NCBI GenBank assembly: GCA_020247545.1
Contig: JADCIX010000007.1
Span: forward strand, 1 to 64,000
Direction: 5' to 3'
Source: Rhodocyclaceae bacterium
Lineage (GTDB): Bacteria; Pseudomonadota; Gammaproteobacteria; Burkholderiales; Usitatibacteraceae
DNA length: 64,000 nt
Shown here: piece by piece, positions 30,397-38,645 of the stretch
Layout of the letters: each line of letters opens with the position of its first letter
Numbering within the stretch: the first letter of the stretch is position 1
Program-made: the position numbers and the translations under genes
Notes under the pieces: model-generated
Told to the model about the DNA's origin: nothing
The model's database searches: none
Seen by the model: the letters and a program-made list of their open reading frames with translations, nothing else

Positions 30397-32172
30397 TTAA
30401 CGCGGCTTCGTCGTGAGCGATTGGGTAATTTCTGCCGCTTCGGCTTCTCCGCGTGCGGTCTCTGCGGCCGTCGACTTCGCAGGTATTTTGGCGATCGGCG
30501 CGCGGTCGCTAACGCCGCCGAAGGCCGCCGTCAAATCCTCTTCCTCTGCGTCTTGCGGTCGCAGTTGCTGAAGCGGCATGCGCAATTCAGGCCGGGCAGC
30601 GGGCTTATCCGGCACATCGCGATAGACCAACACCAAACCGGGGAAGGCGATCAAGACACCGACCATCATCAGTTGCATGATGACAAACGGTACCGCCCCC
30701 CAGTAGATTTGCCCGGTCGTTACAGGGGCCGTGAGTTTGCCCGTGACACGGTCAAGGAAGGCACTGGCAGGCGCCACGCTGCGCAGATAGAACAACGCAA
30801 AGCCAAACGGCGGGTGCATGAACGACGTCTGCATATTGACAGCGAGCAACACACCGAACCAGACCAAGTCGATGCCGAGTTTGTCAGCCACCGGCCCGAG
30901 CAATGGCACGATGATGAATGCCAACTCAAAAAAGTCGAGGAAAAAGGCCAAGAAAAAAATCAGCACGTTGACGGCGATGAGAAAGCCCGTTTGCCCGCCG
31001 GGTAGGGCGGTCAACAGTTCTTCCACCCACACATGGCCGTTCACGCCATAAAACGTCAGGCTGAAGACACGGGCGCCGATGAGAATAAACACGACGAAGG
31101 TCGTGAGTTTTGCCGTGCCGTCGAGTGCCTCTTTCAAACTCTGCATGCTAAGACGCCGCCGTGCCCATGCCATCAATAACGCACCGGCCGCCCCCATCGC
31201 GCCGCCTTCAGTGGGGGTGGCGACACCTAAAAAGATGGTGCCCAGTACTAAAAATATGAGTGCCAACGGTGGCACCAGCACAAAGGTGACTTTCTCGGCC
31301 ATCGCCGACAACCAGCCGAGTTTGAGTGCACGGTTGAGGACGGCCAGCGCAAATGCAGCTGACGCGCCTGCTGCGGTCGACAATACGATTCGTTCATCGA
31401 GCGGCTTATGTCCGAGCCACTGCGCGCATACGATACCGACCAAAGCAGCCATGACCACGAGGACGGCGAGCGACTGAATGCCACTGGTGCCGGACGGTTC
31501 TCGGAAAATGCGCGCCTCAGGCGGCAGTGCAGGTACCCATTGTGGTTTAACGATGGCGATGATGCCGACAAACACGGCGTAGAAACCTGCCAGCATCAGC
31601 CCCGGCAAGATCGCGCCAGCGTACATGTCGCCCACCGACAAGCGCAATTGATCGGCCAACACAATCAATACCAACGATGGCGGAATAATCTGGGCTAGGG
31701 TGCCCGAAGCGGCGATGACGCCGGCGGCGATTCGACGGTCATAACCGTAACGCAACATGATCGGCAGCGCGATCAGCCCCATGGCAATCACCGAGGCGGC
31801 GACGATGCCGGTGGTCGCTGCCAACAACGCGCCGACAAAGATGACTGCAAAGGCTAAGCCGCCGCGAATGCCGCCAAACAGTTGGCCGATGGTATCGAGT
31901 AAATCCTCGGCCATGCCTGATCGTTCGAGTACCAAACCCATCAGGGTAAAAAACGGCACGGCGAGCATGGTCTCGCTCGACATCACCCCCCAGATACGGT
32001 CGGGTAGCGCTTGCAACAGGGCAGGGTGCAATAAATCGAGGTGAATACCGAGAAGGCCAAACACGATGCCGTTGGCGGCAAGGGCGAAAGCCACCGGGTA
32101 GCCGAGCAGCATGAACACAACGAGGCTCGCAAACATCAGCGGTGCCATATTGTGAATCAGGAAGGCTGTCAC
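30397..32172 (-). CDS. TRAP transporter large permease subunit (DctM)
   Basis: DctM forms the ion-coupled transport channel of TRAP uptake systems for organic acids and related solutes. The 591-residue protein is highly hydrophobic and starts with FASLVVFMLLGYPVAFALAA; further on it has SSETMLAVPFFTLMGLVLER, AASGTLAQIIPPSLVLIVL and the late MQTSFMHPPFGFALFYLR motif. It belongs to the longer DctM group (about 590 residues rather than 425), with an inserted region near 220-290 and a charged tail. It overlaps the upstream dctQ by 4 nt. The substrate cannot be inferred. Confidence 0.93.
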   Translation of the reverse strand: MTAFLIHNMAPLMFASLVVFMLLGYPVAFALAANGIVFGLLGIHLDLLHPALLQALPDRIWGVMSSETMLAVPFFTLMGLVLERSGMAEDLLDTIGQLFGGIRGGLAFAVIFVGALLAATTGIVAASVIAMGLIALPIMLRYGYDRRIAAGVIAASGTLAQIIPPSLVLIVLADQLRLSVGDMYAGAILPGLMLAGFYAVFVGIIAIVKPQWVPALPPEARIFREPSGTSGIQSLAVLVVMAALVGIVCAQWLGHKPLDERIVLSTAAGASAAFALAVLNRALKLGWLSAMAEKVTFVLVPPLALIFLVLGTIFLGVATPTEGGAMGAAGALLMAWARRRLSMQSLKEALDGTAKLTTFVVFILIGARVFSLTFYGVNGHVWVEELLTALPGGQTGFLIAVNVLIFFLAFFLDFFELAFIIVPLLGPVADKLGIDLVWFGVLLAVNMQTSFMHPPFGFALFYLRSVAPASAFLDRVTGKLTAPVTTGQIYWGAVPFVIMQLMMVGVLIAFPGLVLVYRDVPDKPAARPELRMPLQQLRPQDAEEEDLTAAFGGVSDRAPIAKIPAKSTAAETARGEAEAAEITQSLTTKPR

Positions 32173-32750
32173 TTTGCAGACCCCTGGTTTGGATGTAGCG
32201 CCGCGGCCGGAGCGGATTGTTCAGCCTCATCGGGTATGTCGCCTCGTAGTATCGCGACCCGCTTGATGAGTTCAGAGACGCCCTGCAAACTGAGTAGGGT
32301 GAAGCCAATCGGCACCAACAGCCGCGCCCACCAAAGTGGCAGCCCACCGGTGTTGCCGGATACCTCGCCGCTGCGAAATGCCTCCACAAACACCGGCCAC
32401 GATAGGTAGACGAGCAGCAGCGATATCGGCATGAGGAAAAAGACGGTGCCGAAAATATCGATTTTGAGTTGGGTGCGACGCGAAAAACGACTGTACAAAA
32501 CGTCGATGCGGACGTGTTGATGCTTGAGTAGTGTGTAGCCCGCGCAGAGTAGGAACACCGCCGCGATGAGGTACCACTGCAATTCCAGCCACGCGTTGGA
32601 GCTTAGTTTGAAGGCGTAGCGGGAAACGGCGTTACCGGCGCTGACCAATACCGCCGCCAGCACCAGCCAGCAGACGGCACGACCGATAACTTGGTTAAGC
32701 CGGTCAACTGCACGAGAAAACGCGAGGAGTCGCGTAAAAACGGCCTGCAT
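32169..32750 (-). CDS. TRAP transporter small permease subunit (DctQ)
   Basis: The small membrane subunit that partners DctM. From ATG 32750 (MQAVFTRLLAF) it is 193 residues with four predicted helices and the family motif WLELQWYLIAAVFLL followed by HVRIDVLYSRFSRRTQ. An earlier frame start at 32858 adds 36 residues that look like non-coding sequence. No periplasmic DctP gene is in the window, so the binding protein must be elsewhere. Confidence 0.9.
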   Translation of the reverse strand: MQAVFTRLLAFSRAVDRLNQVIGRAVCWLVLAAVLVSAGNAVSRYAFKLSSNAWLELQWYLIAAVFLLCAGYTLLKHQHVRIDVLYSRFSRRTQLKIDIFGTVFFLMPISLLLVYLSWPVFVEAFRSGEVSGNTGGLPLWWARLLVPIGFTLLSLQGVSELIKRVAILRGDIPDEAEQSAPAAALHPNQGSAK

Positions 32751-33017
32751 CCAGTTGTTCCTGTGGTTCGTAATAGCGAAGACGGCATTGTGGCACAGGC
32801 CTTTGCGGTCTTGAATTGCCGAAAATGCCGCCAGATTGTTGCCGAGCGGTGACGGCATTCAAGACTTGTCTGGTGTGCCCGACGCGATTACCGTATGAAT
32901 TGTTGTAACTTGTCACAAAAACGGTCACTCAATGGGTAGACTCATCCCGCTAAAATTTCATTTGATGCGGTAGCGGCATTTCCGCAGGCTGCACCACTTT
33001 TGTTCAGGGGATATGAG

Positions 33018-34367
33018 ATGGGTCGTGTTAATCAATTTCAGTCGATAAACCGTTGGGTCGCGGCAAGTTTTGCAGCGTTGATTGTTGCTGGGTTTACGTC
33101 ACAGGTTCAAGCGCAATCTGGGGACGTCGCAGCAGGCAAGGCGCTTTTTGACGGCGAAGCGATGTGTCTATCGTGCCATCCCGGTGGTCCGAGTAACCCG
33201 GATGCGCGACAAGCAACGACCGTGGCAAAAATGTACGCGGCCTTCGATAAGGTAGGTTCAATGGGCTTCCTGAAATTCGCTCTGAGTGCAGACGACGTTT
33301 GCAATATCGTCACCTACATCGCTTCGCAAGTCAGCGCGCCGGATCCGGGTTGTGGGATTGGCGTGACAAGGAACAGCATCGTCCTTCGCTCGTCATCGAC
33401 TACCAACCCACAGATGCAAGTGGGTAAGTTGTCCAACAACGTCTTGCAGTTCAGTTCGATCACTGATCCCGGCTCCGCGTATCGGATGCTCGGGTATTCA
33501 GACTTCAATCGTAACGGCACGCCCGACTTGGCGTTTCAAAACATTACACAGGGCGAATTTGGCGACGTCAACGCGTGGAACGAGTTTAAGTCGTCAAATC
33601 CGGTGTTCTGGCGGCAGGTGAAACAGGTATGGGATGTGCAGGCGGTCGGTGATCTGGATGGTGATGGCGTTGATGATCTGGTGTGGCGCTACATGGCACC
33701 GGACCCGCGCGACACAGGCGTTTCATTCATTTGGTTCGGCAGTGGCGGGACGGCGACACCGGTGGTCAGTCAAGTGCGTAAACGCGGCGGCGCGCCGCTC
33801 GATTGGCAGTTGCTGGGCGCGGTGGATATCAACAACGACGGCGCTGCCGACATGTTGTACCTGAGCCCGGCTGGCCAGCTACGCGCGCTGATGGCGACGC
33901 CAAACCGGACGTGTGCAAACTTGGTCAGCGGCAACATGCCGGCCGGCTTCGCGCCACTCAAATTTGCCAAATTCCGTGGTGGTACCAGCGGCGAAGTGTT
34001 GGTGCGTAATGTTTCAACAGGCGCGAATCAGCTGTTGTCATTAAGCGCGGTAGGGTTGGTTCTGCCGCCCTTTACCGGTGCGCCGGACGATCCGCTTGCC
34101 GCTTGCACGGCGAGTTCACTGACCGTGCCGATGACCACCATTAACTTGCCGGTGGCTGACCCAACCTGGACCTTCTACGCCGCGGCGGACCTAAACAACG
34201 ACGGCACTGTAGACATTATTTGGCGTCGAACAGCGTCTAATCCAGTCGGCCAACTGACTGTCTGGTTGCTTAAGCCTGACGGCACCTTGTTGACACAGCT
34301 GACCAACGCGGGCACGGCACCGGCGAATTTCAGTCCGTTACAAAACGGCGGGCCGAAGCTGTTCTAG
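33018..34367 (+). CDS. Secreted cytochrome c with C-terminal FG-GAP module
   Basis: A 449-residue exported protein. ATG 33018 follows AGGGGAT; a TTG at 33000 is the upstream limit of the frame. Signal peptide to about residue 33 (QVQAQ). One haem-binding CLSCH at 50-54 lies in a small cytochrome c domain (GKALFDGEAMCLSCHPGG), ending with VCNIVTYIASQV. From about 123 onward are FG-GAP-type repeats (DLDGDGVDDLVW, DINNDGAADM, DLNNDGTVDI). This part is closely similar to the tail of the protease at 8884-11391, down to the ending NAGTAPANFS. Role unknown; haem plus a surface-type propeller suggests an extracellular redox or binding protein. Confidence 0.82.
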   Translation: MGRVNQFQSINRWVAASFAALIVAGFTSQVQAQSGDVAAGKALFDGEAMCLSCHPGGPSNPDARQATTVAKMYAAFDKVGSMGFLKFALSADDVCNIVTYIASQVSAPDPGCGIGVTRNSIVLRSSSTTNPQMQVGKLSNNVLQFSSITDPGSAYRMLGYSDFNRNGTPDLAFQNITQGEFGDVNAWNEFKSSNPVFWRQVKQVWDVQAVGDLDGDGVDDLVWRYMAPDPRDTGVSFIWFGSGGTATPVVSQVRKRGGAPLDWQLLGAVDINNDGAADMLYLSPAGQLRALMATPNRTCANLVSGNMPAGFAPLKFAKFRGGTSGEVLVRNVSTGANQLLSLSAVGLVLPPFTGAPDDPLAACTASSLTVPMTTINLPVADPTWTFYAAADLNNDGTVDIIWRRTASNPVGQLTVWLLKPDGTLLTQLTNAGTAPANFSPLQNGGPKLF

Positions 34368-34457
34368 GCACGGCGTTTGTCCGAACGGCGTTTGTCCATC
34401 AGTGCAGCTACAATTCGGCGTATCTTAGTAATGCTTCGACAAAGGGGAAGTTGCGAA

Positions 34458-34676
34458 ATGAATTTGGTACGACGTAGTGCCGCTGCACTCATTGTGGTTG
34501 CGACTTTTTCGGGTTGTGCAAACGTCTCGCCGACGCAGCGCGCCACACTCGCCAAGCCAGAAATGCAGTTTGATTTCGACCGTGCCGCGGGTGCCATCAC
34601 CGGCCACACTTACGCCAGCAAAGAAGGTGCTTCGGGCGGCAAAGCGGTCGGCGGTGGTGGTTGTGGCTGTACGTAA
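34458..34676 (+). CDS. DUF4266-type small lipoprotein with Gly-Cys-Gly-Cys terminus
   Basis: A 72-residue predicted lipoprotein with signal, lipobox FSGC (Cys20) and a mature part containing HTYASKEGASGGKAVGGGG, then Cys69-Gly-Cys71-Thr at the very end. This fits DUF4266, a family of short lipoproteins with a conserved C-terminal CGC. The ATG follows AAGGGGAAG. The paired end cysteines could hold a metal, form a disulfide or be modified; no data here decide. It is followed by a DUF3570 gene, a pairing I recall for these families but could not check. Confidence 0.8.
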   Translation: MNLVRRSAAALIVVATFSGCANVSPTQRATLAKPEMQFDFDRAAGAITGHTYASKEGASGGKAVGGGGCGCT

Positions 34677-34708
34677 TAACCATAAAAACACTAATAAGGA
34701 CGGCGACT

Positions 34709-34738
34709 TTCAGGCATTTTTGCTTGTAAATGCCCGTG
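34709..34738 (+). repeat. Diverged interspersed repeat, copy C
   Basis: Begins TTCAGGCA, has TGCTTG at the same offset as copies A and B and ends GCCCGT in register; the resemblance stops after about 30 nt. It also contains its own hairpin: GGCATTT pairs with AAATGCC around TTGCTTGT. It fills the gap between the DUF4266 and DUF3570 genes, so it could equally be a leader hairpin of the latter. Confidence 0.45.
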
Positions 34739-34758
34739 GATAAAGGACTTTCGTTTTT

Positions 34759-35973
34759 GTGACGTCTCGCGAACACCCGCTGTCGAGTCTTTTTGCCGCC
34801 GCCATGGCGTTGCCGATTGTGGCCATCCCGGTCGTGGTGAACGCGCAGACGACCGGGCAGTCAAACGCGCAACCTTCGACTTCCTCGTCTTTACTGCCCG
34901 CCGGCGCGGTCGTTGGTGTCCGTTCCCTTTGGTATCGCGAAGACGGTGACCGCATGAAAGTCACCGAGCCAGTGGTCTGGATGAAAACCCCCATCGGCGA
35001 GCAATGGGAAATCGGCGGGAGTGCGACGGTCGATATGGTGAGTGGCGCATCGCCCATCATCACCTCCAACGCCACCGGTAAACCTGCACAAATCTATACC
35101 GGCGCGTCGATCACCGACCGTCGCAAAGCCTACGATGCAAACGTCACGAGGAAGTACGGCGAGTTAAACGAAAACACGGTCGGAGTGTCATTCGCGCGCT
35201 CGGACGAGAAGGATTACGAGTCAAAAGCGTACGGCTTGAATACAACCTTTGATTTCAACGAACGCAACACCACGCTGGCGTTGGGCATCGGTAGTCGCAA
35301 CGACCGTGTGATGTCGGTGACAGACAGAACGCTCAATCGTGCACGCGATGCAAAAGAGGTTCTGGTCGGTGTGACACAGATCATCGACCGGCGGACGCTG
35401 GTGCAATCGAATCTGGTCTATACCAAGCTGACTGGGTACCTAAACGATCCTTACAAGTTAACCTTTTCACTCTACCGCGACGGCTTGTCGCCGCGGATTG
35501 CTTCGGTGCGGGATTCGCGGCCGGAGTCGCGATCCCAGATCGCGTGGCTCACACGTGGCAAACGTGCACTGACCGGAATGGATGCGGTGGTTTCGGCGGA
35601 GTACCGTTTCTATCGCGACGATTGGGGTATCCGTTCCCACACGCTGGCGGGGACGTGGTTGCAGACAATTAACGAAACCTGGCAAGTCGAAGGCGGGTTG
35701 CGTTATTACTCACAATCGCAGGCCGATTTTTATCGCCGTGAAATTACCCAGCGGCCGATCCCGACGATTTCGTCGAGCGATCAGCGGCTGGCTGGGTTTG
35801 GCGCGTTTGAGCCATCGATCAAAGTCATCGCCAAAGTCGGCGATCACGTCTCGGTGGATTTGAGTTTCTCGCGTTACATGCAGCGCGGAACTTGGAAACT
35901 TGGCGGTAGCCAAGGGGAATACGATCCGCTGAGTGCGCGGCTGATTAACGCGGGGTTGCTGTACCGGTTCTAG
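34759..35973 (+). CDS. DUF3570 predicted outer-membrane beta-barrel
   Basis: A 404-residue exported protein of unknown function. It starts at GTG 34759; signal peptide ends near residue 29 (VVVNAQ). The body is made of alternating strands such as ANVTRKYGELNENTVGVSFA and RTLVQSNLVYTKLTGYL, and the last residue is Phe (LLYRF), as is usual for outer-membrane barrels. The family match is DUF3570. It follows the DUF4266 lipoprotein by 82 nt and probably works with it. It converges on the next gene with only 4 nt between stops. Confidence 0.8.
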   Translation: MTSREHPLSSLFAAAMALPIVAIPVVVNAQTTGQSNAQPSTSSSLLPAGAVVGVRSLWYREDGDRMKVTEPVVWMKTPIGEQWEIGGSATVDMVSGASPIITSNATGKPAQIYTGASITDRRKAYDANVTRKYGELNENTVGVSFARSDEKDYESKAYGLNTTFDFNERNTTLALGIGSRNDRVMSVTDRTLNRARDAKEVLVGVTQIIDRRTLVQSNLVYTKLTGYLNDPYKLTFSLYRDGLSPRIASVRDSRPESRSQIAWLTRGKRALTGMDAVVSAEYRFYRDDWGIRSHTLAGTWLQTINETWQVEGGLRYYSQSQADFYRREITQRPIPTISSSDQRLAGFGAFEPSIKVIAKVGDHVSVDLSFSRYMQRGTWKLGGSQGEYDPLSARLINAGLLYRF

Positions 35974-35977
35974 TGGC

Positions 35978-36328
35978 TTACTTTTTCTTGGCCGCTGCCG
36001 GTGCAGGTTTTTTCACTACCACTGGTTTGGCAGCAGATTTGGCGGCCGGTGCCTCGTTCATTACCTTTTCAAGCTGCTCGTGCACCGCTCTTTCGATCGG
36101 TGCCTTCATCATCTTTAGCATAAAGCCGAGGGTGACTTCGAGCACCATCTCGGTCTCACTCACCGTTAGGCTTCCGGTCACGCCGGGCCGCGAAAAACTC
36201 AGCGTATTGCCGCTCCAGTCGCCGCTGAGGTCGAATTTCTCATCGAGTTTCGCCACCATCTTGTCGGCCGCGGCGCGGGCGCCCTTTAGTCCGAGGTGGT
36301 GCTCACGTTTCAGGGCGATATCAGGCAT
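35978..36328 (-). CDS. Polyhydroxyalkanoic acid system family protein (PHA_gran_rgn)
   Basis: A 116-residue protein starting MPDIALKREHHLGLKGARAA, with the core WSGNTLSFSRPGVTGSLTVS and the hydrophobic VLEVTLGFMLKMMKAPIERA segment typical of this family, which is named for its links to PHA granules; its role is not defined. A Lys/Ala-rich tail resembles granule- or DNA-binding extensions. ATG 36328 follows GGAGAC. The longer frame to 36445 lacks family similarity. It is divergent from the kinase gene. Confidence 0.82.
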   Translation of the reverse strand: MPDIALKREHHLGLKGARAAADKMVAKLDEKFDLSGDWSGNTLSFSRPGVTGSLTVSETEMVLEVTLGFMLKMMKAPIERAVHEQLEKVMNEAPAAKSAAKPVVVKKPAPAAAKKK

Positions 36329-36483
36329 GTTGTCTCCGGGCGGCAGTTTGTGTTGTTGTGCGCTGAGTTTACAAGAAAGGCCGGCGCGGCCGCTCATCCC
36401 ACAAAATGGGTATTCGTCGCGTGTACTCGTCGTTCGGCTACGCACGCTGGCGGTTTTTTGAGGGTGACCGTATTCTCTCGACC

Positions 36484-37707
36484 ATGAACAAACTTATCCA
36501 AAGCCTCAGCTGCTGGTACCGCGATCTCGAAGCCCGCAAGTTAGCCCAACTGCCGCCCGACCAACGGGAAGATATTCTCGCCTTTGACGTTGCGCTGAAG
36601 CGCAACAAATGGTCGGTGTTGTTAGCAGCGATTGGTGTGTGGCTGGTGGCGTCGGTGGCGTTTCGTGCAACGGTCAATAACGCCACTTGGACGGAGGCGC
36701 TCCTATTGACGCTGCTCCTGCTCGTCACCACCAGTTTTGCATTGATGTCCGTGTGGTTTGGACATAAAAAATTCAAAATATCATTACGCTCGTTTGGTAT
36801 CGTATTTTTGCTGGCGTCCGTCGGGGCGTTGTTCGGTGGCATGACCGGCCGTTGGATGAAAGTCGGCTCGTTTGAAGTCATGCTTGCGGACTTTGGTAGT
36901 TTTAACAGTCGCGTGTTGTTGGCCGGATTGATTGCCGGTGCCGTCTACGGCGCGCTACTACTGATCGTGTTGCTGGTGCGTCGCCGCACGTTGCAAAAGC
37001 GTAATGAAGAGTTACAACGTCAGACTGAACAGGAGCGGACAGCGCGCCAGCTGGCCGATGCCCGACTCAAATTGATGCAAGCCCAGGTCGAGCCGCATTT
37101 CTTGTTTAACACGCTCGCAAGTGTGCAGCAATTGGCCGAAGGTAAAGCGCCTGAGGCGGCCACCCTGACCCGGGAATTGATTGCCTTTTTGCGGGCCGGC
37201 CTCGCCGGGTTGCGGGACGACACCACCACGTTGGAGCGTGAGTTTGCGATGGCAGCCGCATTTTTAGCCATCATGAAAACGCGTATGGGTGAGAGGCTCT
37301 CGTTTGGGTTGAATCTGCCCGAGGCATTGCGCAACCGGACCGTCCCGCCCGCGATGCTCATTTCGCTGGTAGAAAATGCCATCAAACACGGGTTGGAGCC
37401 ATCAACGTCGGGTGGGGCGTTATGGATCGGCGCGCGTGAAGTGTCCTGCGACGATACAACCACTCTCGTCATCGAGGTTCGTGACACCGGGCTCGGGTTG
37501 GGTGCTGGTGTTAATTCGATGGTGGGGGGCGGCGTCGGGCTGGCTAACGTGCGCGAGCGTTTGGAGGCAATCTACGGCGAACGTGCTCGATTGCAGATTG
37601 AAGAGAATTCGCCGCATGGAGTAATTGCGATGATCGAGATTGCCGAGACTAGGCCGGTCGAGGCGGACACGGATCCGGTGGCCAATTCTAGTGGGGGCGT
37701 GATGTGA
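36484..37707 (+). CDS. LytS/YehU-type sensor histidine kinase
   Basis: A membrane sensor of the His_kinase (PF06580) type that partners LytTR regulators. From ATG 36484 it has 407 residues: four membrane helices between about 43 and 165, a coiled linker, then MQAQVEPHFLFNTLASVQQL with the phospho-accepting His205 and the ATP-binding domain (SLVENAIKHGLEP, VRDTGLGLGAG, GGGVGLANVRERLEAIYG). The ligand is unknown. Its end overlaps a start GTG at 37704, the first copy of a duplicated junction described separately. Confidence 0.9.
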   Translation: MNKLIQSLSCWYRDLEARKLAQLPPDQREDILAFDVALKRNKWSVLLAAIGVWLVASVAFRATVNNATWTEALLLTLLLLVTTSFALMSVWFGHKKFKISLRSFGIVFLLASVGALFGGMTGRWMKVGSFEVMLADFGSFNSRVLLAGLIAGAVYGALLLIVLLVRRRTLQKRNEELQRQTEQERTARQLADARLKLMQAQVEPHFLFNTLASVQQLAEGKAPEAATLTRELIAFLRAGLAGLRDDTTTLEREFAMAAAFLAIMKTRMGERLSFGLNLPEALRNRTVPPAMLISLVENAIKHGLEPSTSGGALWIGAREVSCDDTTTLVIEVRDTGLGLGAGVNSMVGGGVGLANVRERLEAIYGERARLQIEENSPHGVIAMIEIAETRPVEADTDPVANSSGGVM

Positions 37708-37854
37708 CAAAAGCTTTGATTGCGGACGACAGTGAGCAAGGGGTTTTGCTGAGCCAAACAGTTTTGGCTCAGCGCCGTGCGAACCGGAAGTCCATGCAGG
37801 GACTTCCGTGGATAGTAGGAGCGTGATGTGACAAAAGCTTTGATTGCGGACGAC
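37697..37854 (+). repeat. 34-bp exact direct repeat flanking a 90-bp two-hairpin insert
   Basis: The same 34 bases stand at 37697-37730 and 37821-37854; they cover the kinase stop and the first nine codons of the regulator. The 90 bp between hold two perfect hairpins: GCTGAGCCAAA-CAGT-TTTGGCTCAGC (37748-37773, split here into stem, loop, stem) and CGGAAGTCC with GGACTTCCG (37785-37808). The layout suggests insertion of a palindromic element with duplication of the junction. Confidence 0.9.
37704..37826 (+). CDS. 40-codon ORF made by the duplicated regulator start
   Basis: GTG 37704 opens a frame that begins MTKALIADD, exactly as the response regulator, then runs through the insert and ends ...QGLPWIVGA with TGA at 37824-37826, one base before the regulator GTG at 37828. 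It overlaps the kinase stop. If translated, it would keep ribosome flow from kinase to regulator. Whether the 40-residue peptide itself has a role is unknown; it may be only a relic. Confidence 0.35.
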   Translation: MTKALIADDSEQGVLLSQTVLAQRRANRKSMQGLPWIVGA

Positions 37855-38583
37855 GAACCCCTGATGCTGACACGCATCGGTGAGCTCGTGAATCGGGTCT
37901 GGCCGGAACTGGAGATCGTGGCGCGCTGTAAGAACGGTGATGACGCGCTTGCGGCGTTTCGTCAGCATCAGCCAGACGTGGCGTTCTTGGATATCCGCAT
38001 GCCGGGAAAGACCGGCTTAGAAGTGGCGGCAGAAATCGGCGATGCTGCGCATATCGTATTTGTGACCGCATACGATAAATACGCCATTGCCGCCTTCGAA
38101 AGTGGTGCGGCGGATTATCTGTTGAAGCCGGTGGAATTGCCTCGTCTGGCGGAGGCGGTACAGCGACTACGCAAGCGCATTGACACCAAACCGCCAACCG
38201 CCCCGGCGGATCTAACGCTACTGGTGAAGTCGATGTTGGAACAGGCCAAACCCGCTGAAAAGCTGCGATGGATCCGTGCCTCTGTCGGCAATGTCACCCG
38301 CCTCATTCACGTCGATGATGTATTGTTCTTTCAGTCAGATAGGAAATACACACGTATCGTACTGAAGGAGAGTGAGGCGTTAGTGCGCATGCCACTCAAA
38401 GAGTTGATCGATGGCTTGGATACAGAGCGATTCTGGCAAGTGCATCGCAGCAGTATCGTCAACGCGCATGCGATTGATCGAGCCTTGCGGGAGGGGCCGG
38501 AGAAACTGACGTTGCATATCAGGGGCTGTTCGGAGCGGCTTGCCGTTTCCCGCCAGTACTTTCATTTGTTTAAACAAACCTGA
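37828..38583 (+). CDS. LytTR-family response regulator
   Basis: A two-domain transcription regulator of 251 residues. The receiver domain has the acidic pair Asp8-Asp9, phospho-acceptor Asp55 (FLDIRMPG) and the late YLLKPVE Lys. The C-terminal LytTR DNA-binding domain spans about 140-250 (RLIHVDDVLFFQSDRKYTRI, FWQVHRSSIVNAHAI). It starts at GTG 37828, with AGGAG 7 nt upstream supplied by the insert. It pairs with the LytS-type kinase. Known relatives (AlgR, LytR) govern surface polysaccharide, pili or autolysis; the targets here are unknown. Confidence 0.9.
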   Translation: MTKALIADDEPLMLTRIGELVNRVWPELEIVARCKNGDDALAAFRQHQPDVAFLDIRMPGKTGLEVAAEIGDAAHIVFVTAYDKYAIAAFESGAADYLLKPVELPRLAEAVQRLRKRIDTKPPTAPADLTLLVKSMLEQAKPAEKLRWIRASVGNVTRLIHVDDVLFFQSDRKYTRIVLKESEALVRMPLKELIDGLDTERFWQVHRSSIVNAHAIDRALREGPEKLTLHIRGCSERLAVSRQYFHLFKQT

Positions 38584-38645
38584 ACCCGCGACATGTTCAG
38601 GCTAGTGCGGGCGACTGAATCTGCGCGAATTCTTCTGTAGAGGGG

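Noticed and set aside
30292-31005. 237-residue plus-strand frame and others opposite the TRAP genes
   Set aside because: Antisense shadows of dctM, which has strong family motifs.
34370-34397. Tandem ACGGCGTTTGTCC pair after the cytochrome gene
   Set aside because: Only two 13-bp copies; too small to interpret, possibly slippage.
38579-38601. Terminator after the LytTR regulator
   Set aside because: CCTGAAC and GTTCAGG form a 7-bp stem over the stop codon, but there is no T-run on either strand.
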